A stretch of 64,000 nt of DNA from Dehalococcoidia bacterium (lineage in GTDB: Bacteria > Chloroflexota > Dehalococcoidia > GIF9 > UBA5629). Below, piece by piece: positions 36,394 through 44,566 of this stretch. The stretch spans positions 169,158 to 233,157 of the forward strand of contig PLME01000004.1 in assembly GCA_003142375.1 (NCBI GenBank). The letters are read 5' to 3'. Every line of letters starts with the position of its first letter. Position 1 is the stretch's first letter. The position numbers were made by a program, and so were the translations under genes. The notes below the pieces were generated by a model. That model saw only the letters and a program-made list of their open reading frames with translations, was not told the origin of the DNA and ran no database searches.

Positions 36394-36714
36394 ATGGCAG
36401 AAAAAGGTGGTTTTGGTTTTGAGACAGAAGCCAACAGATTACAAAAGAAATATGAGCAACTATTCGCTAAGACGGAAAAAACAGAGGCAGAATGGTTCAG
36501 CCTCAGGCAGGATATCACAGTCTTCGTAACCTTTCTTGACAAGCAAGTGGAGCAGAATCTAAGCAATATAGTAGGGCTTCCGCTTTTCGCACTGAAACAT
36601 ACGTTAATTGCCCAAGCTCTAATTTGTGACACAGCTATATTGACAGTAGGATTGGAGAAACGAATGGCTGCTCTTGAAAAATCCATGGCTGAATTACTCC
36701 AAAGACTTAGGTAA
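36394..36714 (+). CDS. Small helical protein (106 aa)
   Basis: The ATG follows GGAGGGGAAGGGG. Two amphipathic helices with coiled-coil character at both ends. Function unknown. The opposite-strand frame across it is a shadow. Confidence 0.6.
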   Translation: MAEKGGFGFETEANRLQKKYEQLFAKTEKTEAEWFSLRQDITVFVTFLDKQVEQNLSNIVGLPLFALKHTLIAQALICDTAILTVGLEKRMAALEKSMAELLQRLR

Positions 36715-36855
36715 GTCATTCTTTTCAGGCCTAGCACTGTAATATAATAGTTCGACCCAATCGACCAATATACTTTCTACTATTTCAAATGGTATATTGT
36801 ATTTTACTGATAGTTCTCTTACTACATCCCTGAATGGTCGTAAATTGCTATACAT
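36694..36855 (-). CDS. Small protein (53 aa)
   Basis: ATG 36855 has TAGGAG 8 bases upstream. Translation starts MYSNLRPFRDVVRELS and contains YNIPFEIVESILVDW. Predicted all-helical. Its last 7 codons are antisense to the 3' end of the convergent gene at 36394. Confidence 0.55.
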   Translation of the reverse strand: MYSNLRPFRDVVRELSVKYNIPFEIVESILVDWVELLYYSARPEKNDLPKSLE

Positions 36856-36901
36856 GTTCTTAACTCCTAAAGGAAGCAGCTAATAGGCGAGGTGATAACA
36901 C

Positions 36902-37651
36902 GTGGTGACAGGGGATACTCACCTATATTTATTGCTTACTGCGTTTGTTATCGCATCGGTGATTGCCTGCGCGCCCGTCCCGCCCGAGGCGCCCGCCAAT
37001 GGAAATCCGCCCGGGCAGGCGGCAGTTGAATCTCCGGAAGCCGGACAGCGGGTTGATAATTCAAGTGCTCCTCTCACGGAAAATACTACGGCTGCTGCAT
37101 CAACTCTACAGCAGACGGCCGTTCAGGCCATAACAAAGACCGAAGCAGATCTCCAGAAGCTTACGCAGGGCAACCCGGCCGATATAGACAACAGCAAGTA
37201 TCCGGTAACACCGGTGGCGAAGCTGCACTTGACCGGTAATCCCCGCCAGGTGGATATTGCGCAATACCGCCTTAGCGTTGATGGGCTGGTAGACCACCCT
37301 TTGTCGCTTTCTTATGACGAAATCAAAAAGTACCCCTCCGTCACCGAAGTCGTGCTGCTGATCTGCCCGGATGTCTTTGTCGACAATGCCCAGTGGACCG
37401 GAGTGCCCGTGGCGACCCTGCTGGAGGCGGCGGCCATCCAGTCGAAGGCTGGCAAAATAACCATAATAGGATTAGATTCATACAGACAGACGTTCACCCG
37501 CGACGAGATCGAAAAAGGTGATGTGTTCCTGGCATATGATGTGGACGGTGTGCAGCTGCCGGTGGAGCACGGCTTTCCCCTACGCCTGGTAGTGAAGGGA
37601 AGGTACGGCAACATCTGGGTTAAATGGATCGATCGTATCGAGGTTAATTAG
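36902..37651 (+). CDS. Sulfite oxidase-fold molybdopterin-binding lipoprotein (249 aa)
   Basis: Signal peptide with lipobox VIAC, a Pro/Thr-rich linker to about 90, then the oxidoreductase molybdopterin domain (PF00174, about 105-245). LLICPDVFVDNAQWTGVPVATLL matches the catalytic Cys region of sulfite oxidases, and HGFPLRLVVKGRYG is the typical end. Likely an extracytoplasmic oxidoreductase, with a cytochrome b-like gene 46 bases downstream as possible electron partner. Shorter than full sulfite oxidases because it lacks the dimerisation domain. GTG start. Confidence 0.88.
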   Translation: MVTGDTHLYLLLTAFVIASVIACAPVPPEAPANGNPPGQAAVESPEAGQRVDNSSAPLTENTTAAASTLQQTAVQAITKTEADLQKLTQGNPADIDNSKYPVTPVAKLHLTGNPRQVDIAQYRLSVDGLVDHPLSLSYDEIKKYPSVTEVVLLICPDVFVDNAQWTGVPVATLLEAAAIQSKAGKITIIGLDSYRQTFTRDEIEKGDVFLAYDVDGVQLPVEHGFPLRLVVKGRYGNIWVKWIDRIEVN

Positions 37652-37697
37652 CAGGCGAGCTGATGGACCCGGCTATGTACAGGAGACCGTTGCGGCA

Positions 37698-37988
37698 ATG
37701 AGAAAACTAATATGTTCAAAGCTTTTCAGACAGGTTGTGCAGTGGCTGCTGCTGGCCGGCGTTGTACTTTTCATCCTTACGGGGTTGGGCATGACTCAAC
37801 TCGGCGTCTTCGAACCGGTGGCTCTGGGGTTACTGGTCAGGCGTGTATGCGTGACTATACATAACAACCTTATTATCCCTTTCGTTATCCTGTTGCTATT
37901 GCACCTGCTACTGCCGTCTATCAGAAAATGGTTAAATCATTCGCAGCAGCCAGGTTCGCCGGGGTGCCCGCAGCAGTCCTGCCGGTAG
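37698..37988 (+). CDS. Cytochrome b-like small membrane protein (96 aa)
   Basis: Two TM segments (about 13-32 and 55-80). His in VTIHNNLI and LLLLHLLLP are spaced as haem b ligands in cytochrome b561/DUF4405-like proteins; with only two helices, haem would have to be bound by a dimer. Probably receives electrons from the molybdopterin protein upstream. Its 3' end is overlapped by a small antisense gene. Confidence 0.7.
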   Translation: MRKLICSKLFRQVVQWLLLAGVVLFILTGLGMTQLGVFEPVALGLLVRRVCVTIHNNLIIPFVILLLLHLLLPSIRKWLNHSQQPGSPGCPQQSCR

Positions 37989-38086
37989 CGTATCTTGGTA
38001 TAGAAGTTGCGTAGAAGCAACCTGATTTTGCGGTGCCACGGCATGGGCGCCGACATATTATTGAACCAGGACTTGATATCAGGCAT
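37937..38086 (-). CDS. Small CCG-motif protein (49 aa)
   Basis: ATG 38086 has GGGGAGG upstream. Begins MPDIKSWFNNMSAPMPWHRK, basic middle (LLLRNFYTKIRYRQ), ends DCCGHPGEPGCCE. The four clustered Cys could bind metal. Its final 52 bases are antisense to the end of the cytochrome b-like gene. The ribosome site supports it. Confidence 0.6.
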   Translation of the reverse strand: MPDIKSWFNNMSAPMPWHRKIRLLLRNFYTKIRYRQDCCGHPGEPGCCE

Positions 38087-38148
38087 AAAATCTCTACCTC
38101 CCCTCGAAGTCATTCAACACATATCTTGAGACCGGGCACAGGACGTTC

Positions 38149-38358
38149 TTATTCATTAAGCTTGCAGGTCAGAGCGCCGGAAGGGCACCTGTCGATGGCT
38201 CGCTTGATTTTCAAGGCGTCGGCAGCATCGATGTTGACCCAGGGGCGCTTTCCCGGCCTGAATACCTCCGGTAAGCCCGAAAAGCATTTGCCGGAATGAA
38301 TACATTTGGATGAATCCCAGTATATAGTTATGCCGTCGTTGTGGTAGACCCTTTTCAT
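38149..38358 (-). CDS. Single-cluster 4Fe-4S ferredoxin-like protein (69 aa)
   Basis: Matches the divergent 4Fe-4S mono-cluster family (PF06902): SSKCIHSGKCFSGLPEVF, then RPWVNIDAA and RCPSGAL. Small soluble electron carrier of uncertain partner. Confidence 0.9.
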   Translation of the reverse strand: MKRVYHNDGITIYWDSSKCIHSGKCFSGLPEVFRPGKRPWVNIDAADALKIKRAIDRCPSGALTCKLNE

Positions 38359-38424
38359 TGTGCGCGATTATACAGCAACAGGCTGAAAATATTTACCGCA
38401 AGCAGAGCCGGCCAACTTTAGCCG

Positions 38425-38706
38425 TTAGCGTTTCGTTGGTATGGCTGTATTAGGCTGCCATGTCCATCCGGTGCCGTGGCAGGTTGAATGGCGGCTGAGG
38501 GTTCTCACCGCAAAATTGGAATACTGTCTCCCCGTGCCATTGCAGGCGTTGCAGCGCTTAGCCTCCGACGGCACAGCAATCCTGGCACGTCCACGGCATA
38601 CGGGACACTCGGTCTTACCCTGGTTGCCGTATCCCGAGTCGACCCTGCCGCTGGAACCGCAGTAACCGCAGGCCACCATCTTGCCCAGTATCTTTGGATT
38701 ACTCAT
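38425..38706 (-). CDS. DnaJ-type zinc-finger protein without J domain (93 aa)
   Basis: Contains CGYCGSSG, CPVCRGRA, CNACNGTG and a degenerate STCHGTG, i.e. the CxxCxGxG repeats of the DnaJ cysteine-rich domain. No J domain. Could act in disulfide or unfolded-protein binding. Confidence 0.8.
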   Translation of the reverse strand: MSNPKILGKMVACGYCGSSGRVDSGYGNQGKTECPVCRGRARIAVPSEAKRCNACNGTGRQYSNFAVRTLSRHSTCHGTGWTWQPNTAIPTKR

Positions 38707-38864
38707 AAGTTATTTCCCTATGATTTTATAATAGGTCGTGTCACCAGGTTTGGCAATAACGGTCTGGACTTTTTACGATCATGCCCCGATCAATTATTTA
38801 CCGTGGTAAATAGAGAGCGGTCTTTATCCATATGGTTTGGAGAAGGCAGAGGTACTATTAGCTA

Positions 38865-39194
38865 TTAAACATCTTTGCTCGACTGACCGGCAATGGTGGC
38901 ATTCATCAGCTCGATAATGCGCCTGTTGTTCTGCACCAGCAGCTCTGTAAAGGATGTCTGAAGCATGCCCAGGACGATCGGTAAACGCTGCAGGTATTTA
39001 TCGGTGTCCTCGGAGTATTTCGACATATAACCGCCCAGTATCCCACCCATGACCGGTGATTCCCCGTGATTATAGGCGTCTTCCACGGATTGGATATCCT
39101 GCAAATGGGATTCCATCAGGCTCCCGTATTCTCGGAACATTAGCTCGGGGTCTGTAAGTTGCCGGATTTTATCTTCCAGGGAACCGTTACCCAT
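38865..39194 (-). CDS. Hypothetical helical protein (109 aa)
   Basis: The ATG follows AGGAGG at ideal spacing. Helical, with Gly-rich turn GGILGGYMSKYSED. No family recognised. Confidence 0.7.
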   Translation of the reverse strand: MGNGSLEDKIRQLTDPELMFREYGSLMESHLQDIQSVEDAYNHGESPVMGGILGGYMSKYSEDTDKYLQRLPIVLGMLQTSFTELLVQNNRRIIELMNATIAGQSSKDV

Positions 39195-39446
39195 GATTAA
39201 ACCTCCTTACGCCTATTTCTTCGTGAATTCAGCTAATTATACCAAGTCTGTTTCCGTTGTATAGGGCCGGTCACAGCACGTACACTGCCAACGCCATATC
39301 GAACCGGGTAAGCGCCTATGTTGAATAATGCATGGCGGATGGGTTAAAATCATGGCCGGATTTGGCGACCTGGATACGGCAAAGGCTGGAGTCGATATAT
39401 GTGCTCCGGCAAGCCTTAGAGTTAAATATGGGGCTGGTAAACGGTT

Positions 39447-39932
39447 ATGAGTGACGATGTTTCTCAGTCAGGGCTGAAGATTTCCAAGGCCTCAGTATAT
39501 GCTTCCGCAGATGAAGCCGTATCCGAAAAGAACACAACTCCCCCCCAAACCAAAGCCCACAAGATCCTCATTATGGATGACGAAGACACTATCCGCGATA
39601 CCGTAAGCCGCATGATCGCGCTTTTTGGGTTCGGAGATGTGGCAACGGCGCGTGAGGGTGGTGAGGCCCTGGAATTATACAGTAAAGCCAAACTGGAAGG
39701 TGCTCCCTTCGACCTGGTAATCATGGACCTGACGGTTACGGACGGCATCGGTGGCAGGGAGGCAATCAAGGAACTGCTCAAGATAGACCCGGAAGCCAGG
39801 GCGGTTGTAAGCAGTGGTTACGCCGGGGACCCGCTGGTTTTGAATTTCCAGAAGTACGGTTTCGTCGGCGCCCTGGTCAAACCTTATACCATGGATGAAT
39901 TGCGGAACTTGCTGATTTCATCTTTAACTTAG
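39447..39932 (+). CDS. Response regulator, receiver domain with N-terminal extension (161 aa)
   Basis: About 40 extra residues precede a receiver domain: MDDED acidic patch, IMDLTVTDGIGG phospho-acceptor region, SSGYA, and VKPYTMDEL with the Lys. The SSGYAGDP pattern is typical of receivers fused to or partnered with PAS-type hybrid kinases. Confidence 0.9.
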   Translation: MSDDVSQSGLKISKASVYASADEAVSEKNTTPPQTKAHKILIMDDEDTIRDTVSRMIALFGFGDVATAREGGEALELYSKAKLEGAPFDLVIMDLTVTDGIGGREAIKELLKIDPEARAVVSSGYAGDPLVLNFQKYGFVGALVKPYTMDELRNLLISSLT

Positions 39933-39948
39933 CTGGAAGGTGATTTAG

Positions 39949-40143
39949 ATGGGAGTGGCAGTTAATATCGGCCTTGGCATAGGCTGCCTGATTATCGCCG
40001 TCCTGATGGCGGTGATCGGCGGATGGTTTTCCTGGTCGGGCTTGAGGGATAGGGATTGGTCGGCGTTGATGCTGGCCATATTGATCCTGGCGGTTGCCGT
40101 TTTTGCCGTAATCAGCGCAGTCAGCCTTTTCACCAAGGTCTGA
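39949..40143 (+). CDS. Small two-TM membrane protein (64 aa)
   Basis: The ATG follows GGAAGGTG, 17 bases after the receiver gene, so probably co-transcribed. Two TM segments (about 6-28 and 38-62). Confidence 0.65.
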   Translation: MGVAVNIGLGIGCLIIAVLMAVIGGWFSWSGLRDRDWSALMLAILILAVAVFAVISAVSLFTKV

Positions 40144-40182
40144 TCCAAAATCCACCAACAATGTTTGATATTGTTAAATTGA

Positions 40183-40206
40183 AAAGGCGGGGATATCCCC
40201 GCCTTT
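40183..40206. terminator. Bidirectional terminator between convergent genes
   Basis: Perfect 10-bp stem AAAGGCGGGG / CCCCGCCTTT, 4-base loop, with T-rich flanks on both strands. Confidence 0.75.
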
Positions 40207-40226
40207 CGCCTCTTTGAAATTGATAC

Positions 40227-40718
40227 TCAGTTAACGCCGGACGTTCCTTTATGAAACCGGCCTCCCGCCGGTTTATTGGGCTGGGGTAGCTGGATATTGG
40301 GCTTCTGGGCCATCCAGCCCTTCCATGCATCATACTGAGCCTGAGTTATCTTGCCGTCCTTGAGCAGTTGGTCTATGGCTTTCTGGTTAACGAAGACGGG
40401 CACATCAGCCGGTTTGGAAGCCAGCCAGGCCTTGTACTGGTTGGCCTGGTCCACGGTCAGCTTGCCATCGGCGACCCATTTATCGAACCTGTCCGTGACG
40501 GCCTGCTGCCGCATCTCTGTACCGGCCTGTTTGAATGCGTCGCTGAGCTTCTGGCTATCGATATTCAGGATCTGTGCGACCCTGTTAATCAGCTTGCCGC
40601 CCCATTGGGGAGCGCCGGCTGCCGTCCCGCTATCTGCATAGGCGACTGCGGCCAGCCCGGCTACCAGGACCGCCACGGCGAGAACACCCGCCAGGATTAA
40701 GGCTATTTTTTTCCACAT
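40227..40718 (-). CDS. Exported protein with helical LLKDGKITQA units (163 aa)
   Basis: Signal peptide (about 1-30), DUF2680-like start (VAQILNIDSQKLSDAFKQAG), then two units: VADGKLTVDQANQYKAWLAS and LLKDGKITQAQYDAWKGW. Shorter paralogue of 27919-28635. The ATG follows AAGGAGG. Extracytoplasmic; role unknown. Confidence 0.85.
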   Translation of the reverse strand: MWKKIALILAGVLAVAVLVAGLAAVAYADSGTAAGAPQWGGKLINRVAQILNIDSQKLSDAFKQAGTEMRQQAVTDRFDKWVADGKLTVDQANQYKAWLASKPADVPVFVNQKAIDQLLKDGKITQAQYDAWKGWMAQKPNIQLPQPNKPAGGRFHKGTSGVN

Positions 40719-40870
40719 ATTGTGACCTCCTTAAAGGCAAAAATACTCGCACTGACAGACTGTTGCATCAATCAGATACATTTAGTTTAAGCATAATGTG
40801 TTACCGGCGTAATAGGATTTTGTAAAATATTTGTAAAAAATATGGATTTTGCCTGACCGCAGCTGCTGTG

Positions 40871-41377
40871 TTATAGCGGAGGTTTTCTATTACCGAGCGA
40901 GAGTAGTTTTTCAAATACGATTATGATGCCGTCTCCCATCTTATCCAGACCTCTCACAAGGTGGTTACCCGTGATATCAACGGCCTTGGAAAACGGATTG
41001 ACGGTGGGGGGTGTCGGCGGGCTGTCCGGCGGCTCGTATCCGGGCGAATGGCTGCGGTGCAGGAATTCCAGATAGCGGCTTATCAGCGGGTCATCCGTTA
41101 CCGGCTCTTCAAGTTTGGCAGTTTCTTCGCAGGTAGTCAGGGTTGGGCCTTCCATTACGTCTGCAATTTGTTCTTCCACAGGCCTGGTCAGGTGCGTGAT
41201 CACCAGGTCGCAAAGCTCGGACATGTCCTGGCGCAGGCGGGGGTGATTTTCCTCGACGCGGGATATGTTGGCCTTAAGTTGCTGGACTGCGGAAAGAAGG
41301 GCTTCAACGGGGTCTTCTACCTGATCTGGAGGGCATAAAACAGAGTCTTCCAAACCCGGCTGAAATTCCTGCTCCAT
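40871..41377 (-). CDS. Hypothetical protein (168 aa)
   Basis: Helical N-terminal half with coiled-coil tendency (about 25-70), a Pro-rich linker (EPPDSPPTPPTVNPF), and an amphipathic C-terminal segment. No TM or recognised family. Confidence 0.65.
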   Translation of the reverse strand: MEQEFQPGLEDSVLCPPDQVEDPVEALLSAVQQLKANISRVEENHPRLRQDMSELCDLVITHLTRPVEEQIADVMEGPTLTTCEETAKLEEPVTDDPLISRYLEFLHRSHSPGYEPPDSPPTPPTVNPFSKAVDITGNHLVRGLDKMGDGIIIVFEKLLSLGNRKPPL

Positions 41378-41399
41378 TAACCCTTATATTATGACACGG

Positions 41400-42263
41400 T
41401 TACGTAATTTTCAATGTTATTCCTACCGGGCAATGGTCGGATCCCTGGACGTCCTTTAATATGAATGCGCCGGTAAGGGATTTGACCAGGTTATCCGAGA
41501 CGAAAAAATAGTCCAGCCGCCAGCCAATGTCCTTGTCGCGCGCCTTAAAGCGGTACGACCACCAGCTATAGTATCCCGGTTCCTGGTTAAAATGCCTGAA
41601 GGTGTCGGCATATCCGTGGGCGACCAGCTTATCCATCCAGGAACGTTCCTCCGGCAGGAAGCCGGATGTTTCTTTATTGGATTTCGGCCGGGCCAGGTCT
41701 ATTTCCCTGTGCGCCGTATTAAAATCACCGCAGATAACCAGCTTCTCCCCATTAGCTTTGAGTGAATCCATATATTCTAAAAAAGCATCGTAAAAACGCA
41801 ATTTGAAGGGCAGACGGGAGGCTATCTTCTCTGCATTGGGTGCGCCTTCCTTACGGGCGGTGGCGACCTCTTTGGGGCCGTAGGCTTTGGGGAAATATAC
41901 GTTGAAAAGTTTGAAGCCGGGGAACTCCGTCATCAGGACCCTCCCTTCGGCATCGAATTCGGCAATGCCCAGGCCTGTTTCCGTCTTTAATGGCTTTTGC
42001 CGGCTGAAGGTGGCAACACCGCTGTAGCCCTTCTTATCGGCAAAATTCCAGGCGGTGTAATAGCCGGAGGGCGATTGCAGCGCGGGGGGAAGCTGGTTTT
42101 GCTGCAGCTTGGTCTCCTGGAAACAGGCTATATCCGGCGCTTCCTTTGCCAGCCAATCGAGGAGACTCAGGGGAGGCCGGCCGGTCGCGGCCAGGTTGGC
42201 TTTGTCCAGCATGTTGCGCATGCTGACCACGTTCCAGGATATGATCTTGATCTCTTGGCTCAT
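41400..42263 (-). CDS. xthA: Exodeoxyribonuclease III (AP endonuclease family)
   Basis: 287 residues with the Exo III/EEP fold: ISWNVVSMRN, ACFQETKL (metal Glu), ICGDFNTAHREIDL (catalytic Asp/Asn) and GSDHCPVGI (catalytic His). Cleaves AP sites in base excision repair. 22 bases from the next gene on the same strand. Confidence 0.95.
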   Translation of the reverse strand: MSQEIKIISWNVVSMRNMLDKANLAATGRPPLSLLDWLAKEAPDIACFQETKLQQNQLPPALQSPSGYYTAWNFADKKGYSGVATFSRQKPLKTETGLGIAEFDAEGRVLMTEFPGFKLFNVYFPKAYGPKEVATARKEGAPNAEKIASRLPFKLRFYDAFLEYMDSLKANGEKLVICGDFNTAHREIDLARPKSNKETSGFLPEERSWMDKLVAHGYADTFRHFNQEPGYYSWWSYRFKARDKDIGWRLDYFFVSDNLVKSLTGAFILKDVQGSDHCPVGITLKIT

Positions 42264-42288
42264 GCAGTTGCTTATAGGGCCTGGCGTG

Positions 42289-42567
42289 TTATTTTAATCC
42301 CTGGCGTCCGCCGCCGCAGAAGAAGCTGCATTTGGGGCAATAGCGGGAATCCTTGGAGATGGTGTTGCCGCAGTTGGGGCAAATTGGCTGAACGGGCTTG
42401 CCGCAATTGCCGCAAAACCGGTCATAAGGGACACGCGGCCAGCAGCAGGACGGGCATTGTGAGCCGGTCGCTCCGACGTTGCCCAGTCGAGTCCCGCATG
42501 AGCTGCAGTGCAGACTCCCGGAGGTGTTTTCTTTCCAGCAATTCGGACAGAGGAAATTTTGCTGCAT
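42289..42567 (-). CDS. Zinc-ribbon protein of the MQQ family (92 aa)
   Basis: Almost entirely ribbons: CPNCWKEN...CSSCG, CPSCC...CGNCG and CPNCG...CPKC, about three double-zinc-ribbon halves. Starts MQQNFLCPNC, like 43501 and 47845. It lies between xthA and the ribbon-TM gene. Confidence 0.75.
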   Translation of the reverse strand: MQQNFLCPNCWKENTSGSLHCSSCGTRLGNVGATGSQCPSCCWPRVPYDRFCGNCGKPVQPICPNCGNTISKDSRYCPKCSFFCGGGRQGLK

Positions 42568-42627
42568 AATAATATCGAATGCGGCTAATATTTTATGCTT
42601 GTTTCATAGAGCGGGCAATACCCATGA

Positions 42628-43479
42628 TTACTTGGTACCGAATTGGCTTTGCATTTCAACGCTCTTGTCGTCCTTGTTGATTGAGATCACCTTATATGCA
42701 TAGGATGAGCTGGGTATCAGGTTGGTAAGGAGCACCTCGTGCTTTAAAACTCCCTCCTGGACGCCTGTTCTTGGATCGTCCTGTATGGGCGTGTTGGTAG
42801 TAGTATAAGGCGCCAACCCGTATTCTACTTGTGAGCTGGAGTTTTGATCGGTGATCCAGGAGATAATGGCGCTGTAGGCGGCAGTCCCTTCTTTAACGTG
42901 CAGCGATGATATTACGGGCGCCTTGCTAACTGTGGCCGTGACTGCCTTAGTTGGTTGGGCCGCCTTTATCCAGTGAAGCTGATAGGCCAGTAACAGGAAA
43001 ACCCCTAAGCCCACTATGAGCACGACCAGCGCCGAAAGCAGTATGGGGTTGGTGCTCACGACGATGTGCTTCAACCTGCCGACCAAACCGTCCAGGATGC
43101 TGCCTCCGGCTGAGCCACCGTAAAAGGGTGGTGTCTGGGGTGGGTACCCACCGTATTCCGGATACTGCTGATAACCCTGATAGGCCTGCTGATCACCCTG
43201 CCCGCCATATCCGGCCGCCGTGTGCGGCTGCTGACCGGGAGCCTGGTAATCCTGCTGCGAATATTGAGGGTAGGGCTGCTGTCCCGCAGAGGGAGTTGGA
43301 GCTTGAGCAGTTGGCAAGAGAGGTGAGCCGCATGAATGGCAATACTGGCTGCCGGTGGCGTTGCCGGCATGGCAATTAGGGCAGTATATAAGGAGTGTGT
43401 TGCTGCAATGCGCGCAAACCCACGTGCCTCTAAGATTTTGTGCTCCGCAATGGGGACAGGCTTCGGTAGATTGATACAT
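42628..43479 (-). CDS. Zinc ribbons, Gln/Pro/Tyr linker, TM and fibronectin-like domain (283 aa)
   Basis: Residues 8-53: two ribbons (CPHCG...CAHC; CPNCHAG...CHSCG). Residues 58-125: low-complexity QPYPQYSQQ-type linker. One TM at about 147-167. Residues 185-283: fibronectin/purple-phosphatase-like beta domain (SAIISWITDQNSSSQVEYG). So ribbons sit in the cytoplasm and the beta domain outside. Paralogue of the next gene. Confidence 0.82.
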   Translation of the reverse strand: MYQSTEACPHCGAQNLRGTWVCAHCSNTLLIYCPNCHAGNATGSQYCHSCGSPLLPTAQAPTPSAGQQPYPQYSQQDYQAPGQQPHTAAGYGGQGDQQAYQGYQQYPEYGGYPPQTPPFYGGSAGGSILDGLVGRLKHIVVSTNPILLSALVVLIVGLGVFLLLAYQLHWIKAAQPTKAVTATVSKAPVISSLHVKEGTAAYSAIISWITDQNSSSQVEYGLAPYTTTNTPIQDDPRTGVQEGVLKHEVLLTNLIPSSSYAYKVISINKDDKSVEMQSQFGTK

Positions 43480-43500
43480 CTTATTTATGTGTACGAAAGA

Positions 43501-44430
43501 TTACAGCCCTGCATTGCTAGCTGTTTTGACATATTGGACATCGGATGTGGCCGTGCCGCCATCCAATGATACTGATGTGACGCGGTACTGGTAATCGGTA
43601 TCTTGGGTCAGGCCTATGATTACGACTGCATGTAAAATAGGGTAAAGGGGCTTTCCCGTTGTGTTATCTGTTTCGACATCGGTCTTACTGGTGAAGGATC
43701 CTTTCAGGCCATATTCGACCTGGGATGTTGCAGGCACGTTGGTCGTCCACCTTACGACGAAACCGTCCAGCGCCGCACCATCCACCGAGGGCCCGGCAGT
43801 GAATTGTGGGGGCACGGCGTTGGAGCTGGTCTTAGTGCTGTTATCGTTGCCGAACTTGGGGAAGGGTAAGCTCTTTAAATAGCCCGCGTTATAAGCCCAG
43901 TAGCCGAACCCGCCTAATCCGGCGAGGAGCACGATGAGCAAGAATATGAGCATGCCCTTGCCGCCTCCGCCGCCTGTAGGCGGCTGACCTCCGCGGGGAT
44001 ATTGAGGCGGATAGCCGGGAGGTGGAGGTGGATAGCCCGGCTGAGGAGGAGGATAAGCCCCGGGTGGATAACCTGGTTGAGGCGGATAGCCGGGAGATGG
44101 AGGTGGATAACCCGGTGGAGGTGGCGGGTAACCCGGTTGAGGTGGATATCCGGCAGGCTGAGGAGGTGGATAACCCGGCTGAGGCGGTGGATAATAACCG
44201 CCCGGCTGTGGTGGGTAGCCCGGCTGCTGTGGAGGCGGATAATAGCCTCCCTGTTGAGGGGCTGCGCCGCCGGCGGGTGTGCCGCACCTGGGGCAAAAAG
44301 TGCTGCCCGGGTTCAAAGGCGTGCCGCAGTTGGGGCAACCGGATGCCAGCGGACCGCCGCAAGCGTTACAGAATCTCTGGCCGGGGGCGTTATTAGCGCC
44401 GCACCTGGGGCATCTTATCCATTGCTGCAT
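43501..44430 (-). CDS. Zinc ribbons, PPGYPPQP repeats, TM and fibronectin-like domain (309 aa)
   Basis: MQQWIRCPRCG begins a double ribbon (about 7-52), followed by about 100 residues of PPGYPPQP-type repeats, a TM segment (about 163-183) and a fibronectin-like domain (VRWTTNVPATSQVEYGLKG). The linker is encoded by visibly repetitive DNA (43985-44250). The ATG follows GGAGAG. Same plan as the neighbour at 42628; possibly a signal or scaffold pair at the membrane. Confidence 0.85.
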   Translation of the reverse strand: MQQWIRCPRCGANNAPGQRFCNACGGPLASGCPNCGTPLNPGSTFCPRCGTPAGGAAPQQGGYYPPPQQPGYPPQPGGYYPPPQPGYPPPQPAGYPPQPGYPPPPPGYPPPSPGYPPQPGYPPGAYPPPQPGYPPPPPGYPPQYPRGGQPPTGGGGGKGMLIFLLIVLLAGLGGFGYWAYNAGYLKSLPFPKFGNDNSTKTSSNAVPPQFTAGPSVDGAALDGFVVRWTTNVPATSQVEYGLKGSFTSKTDVETDNTTGKPLYPILHAVVIIGLTQDTDYQYRVTSVSLDGGTATSDVQYVKTASNAGL

Positions 44431-44566
44431 ACTATCTCTCCATTACGTCCACGAAGCTGTCTATTATGATAACGTTAATCTCGAAATTATGTTTAATGGT
44501 TTTCTTGATTATATACAGCGGTATTAAATAAATCAATATATTTGAATATCCGGAAAGGCCCTGTCA

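Noticed and set aside
43985..44250. Regular short repeats resembling a repeat array
   Set aside because: They encode the PPGYPPQP linker of a zinc-ribbon protein in frame; no spacer structure and no Cas genes, so not CRISPR.
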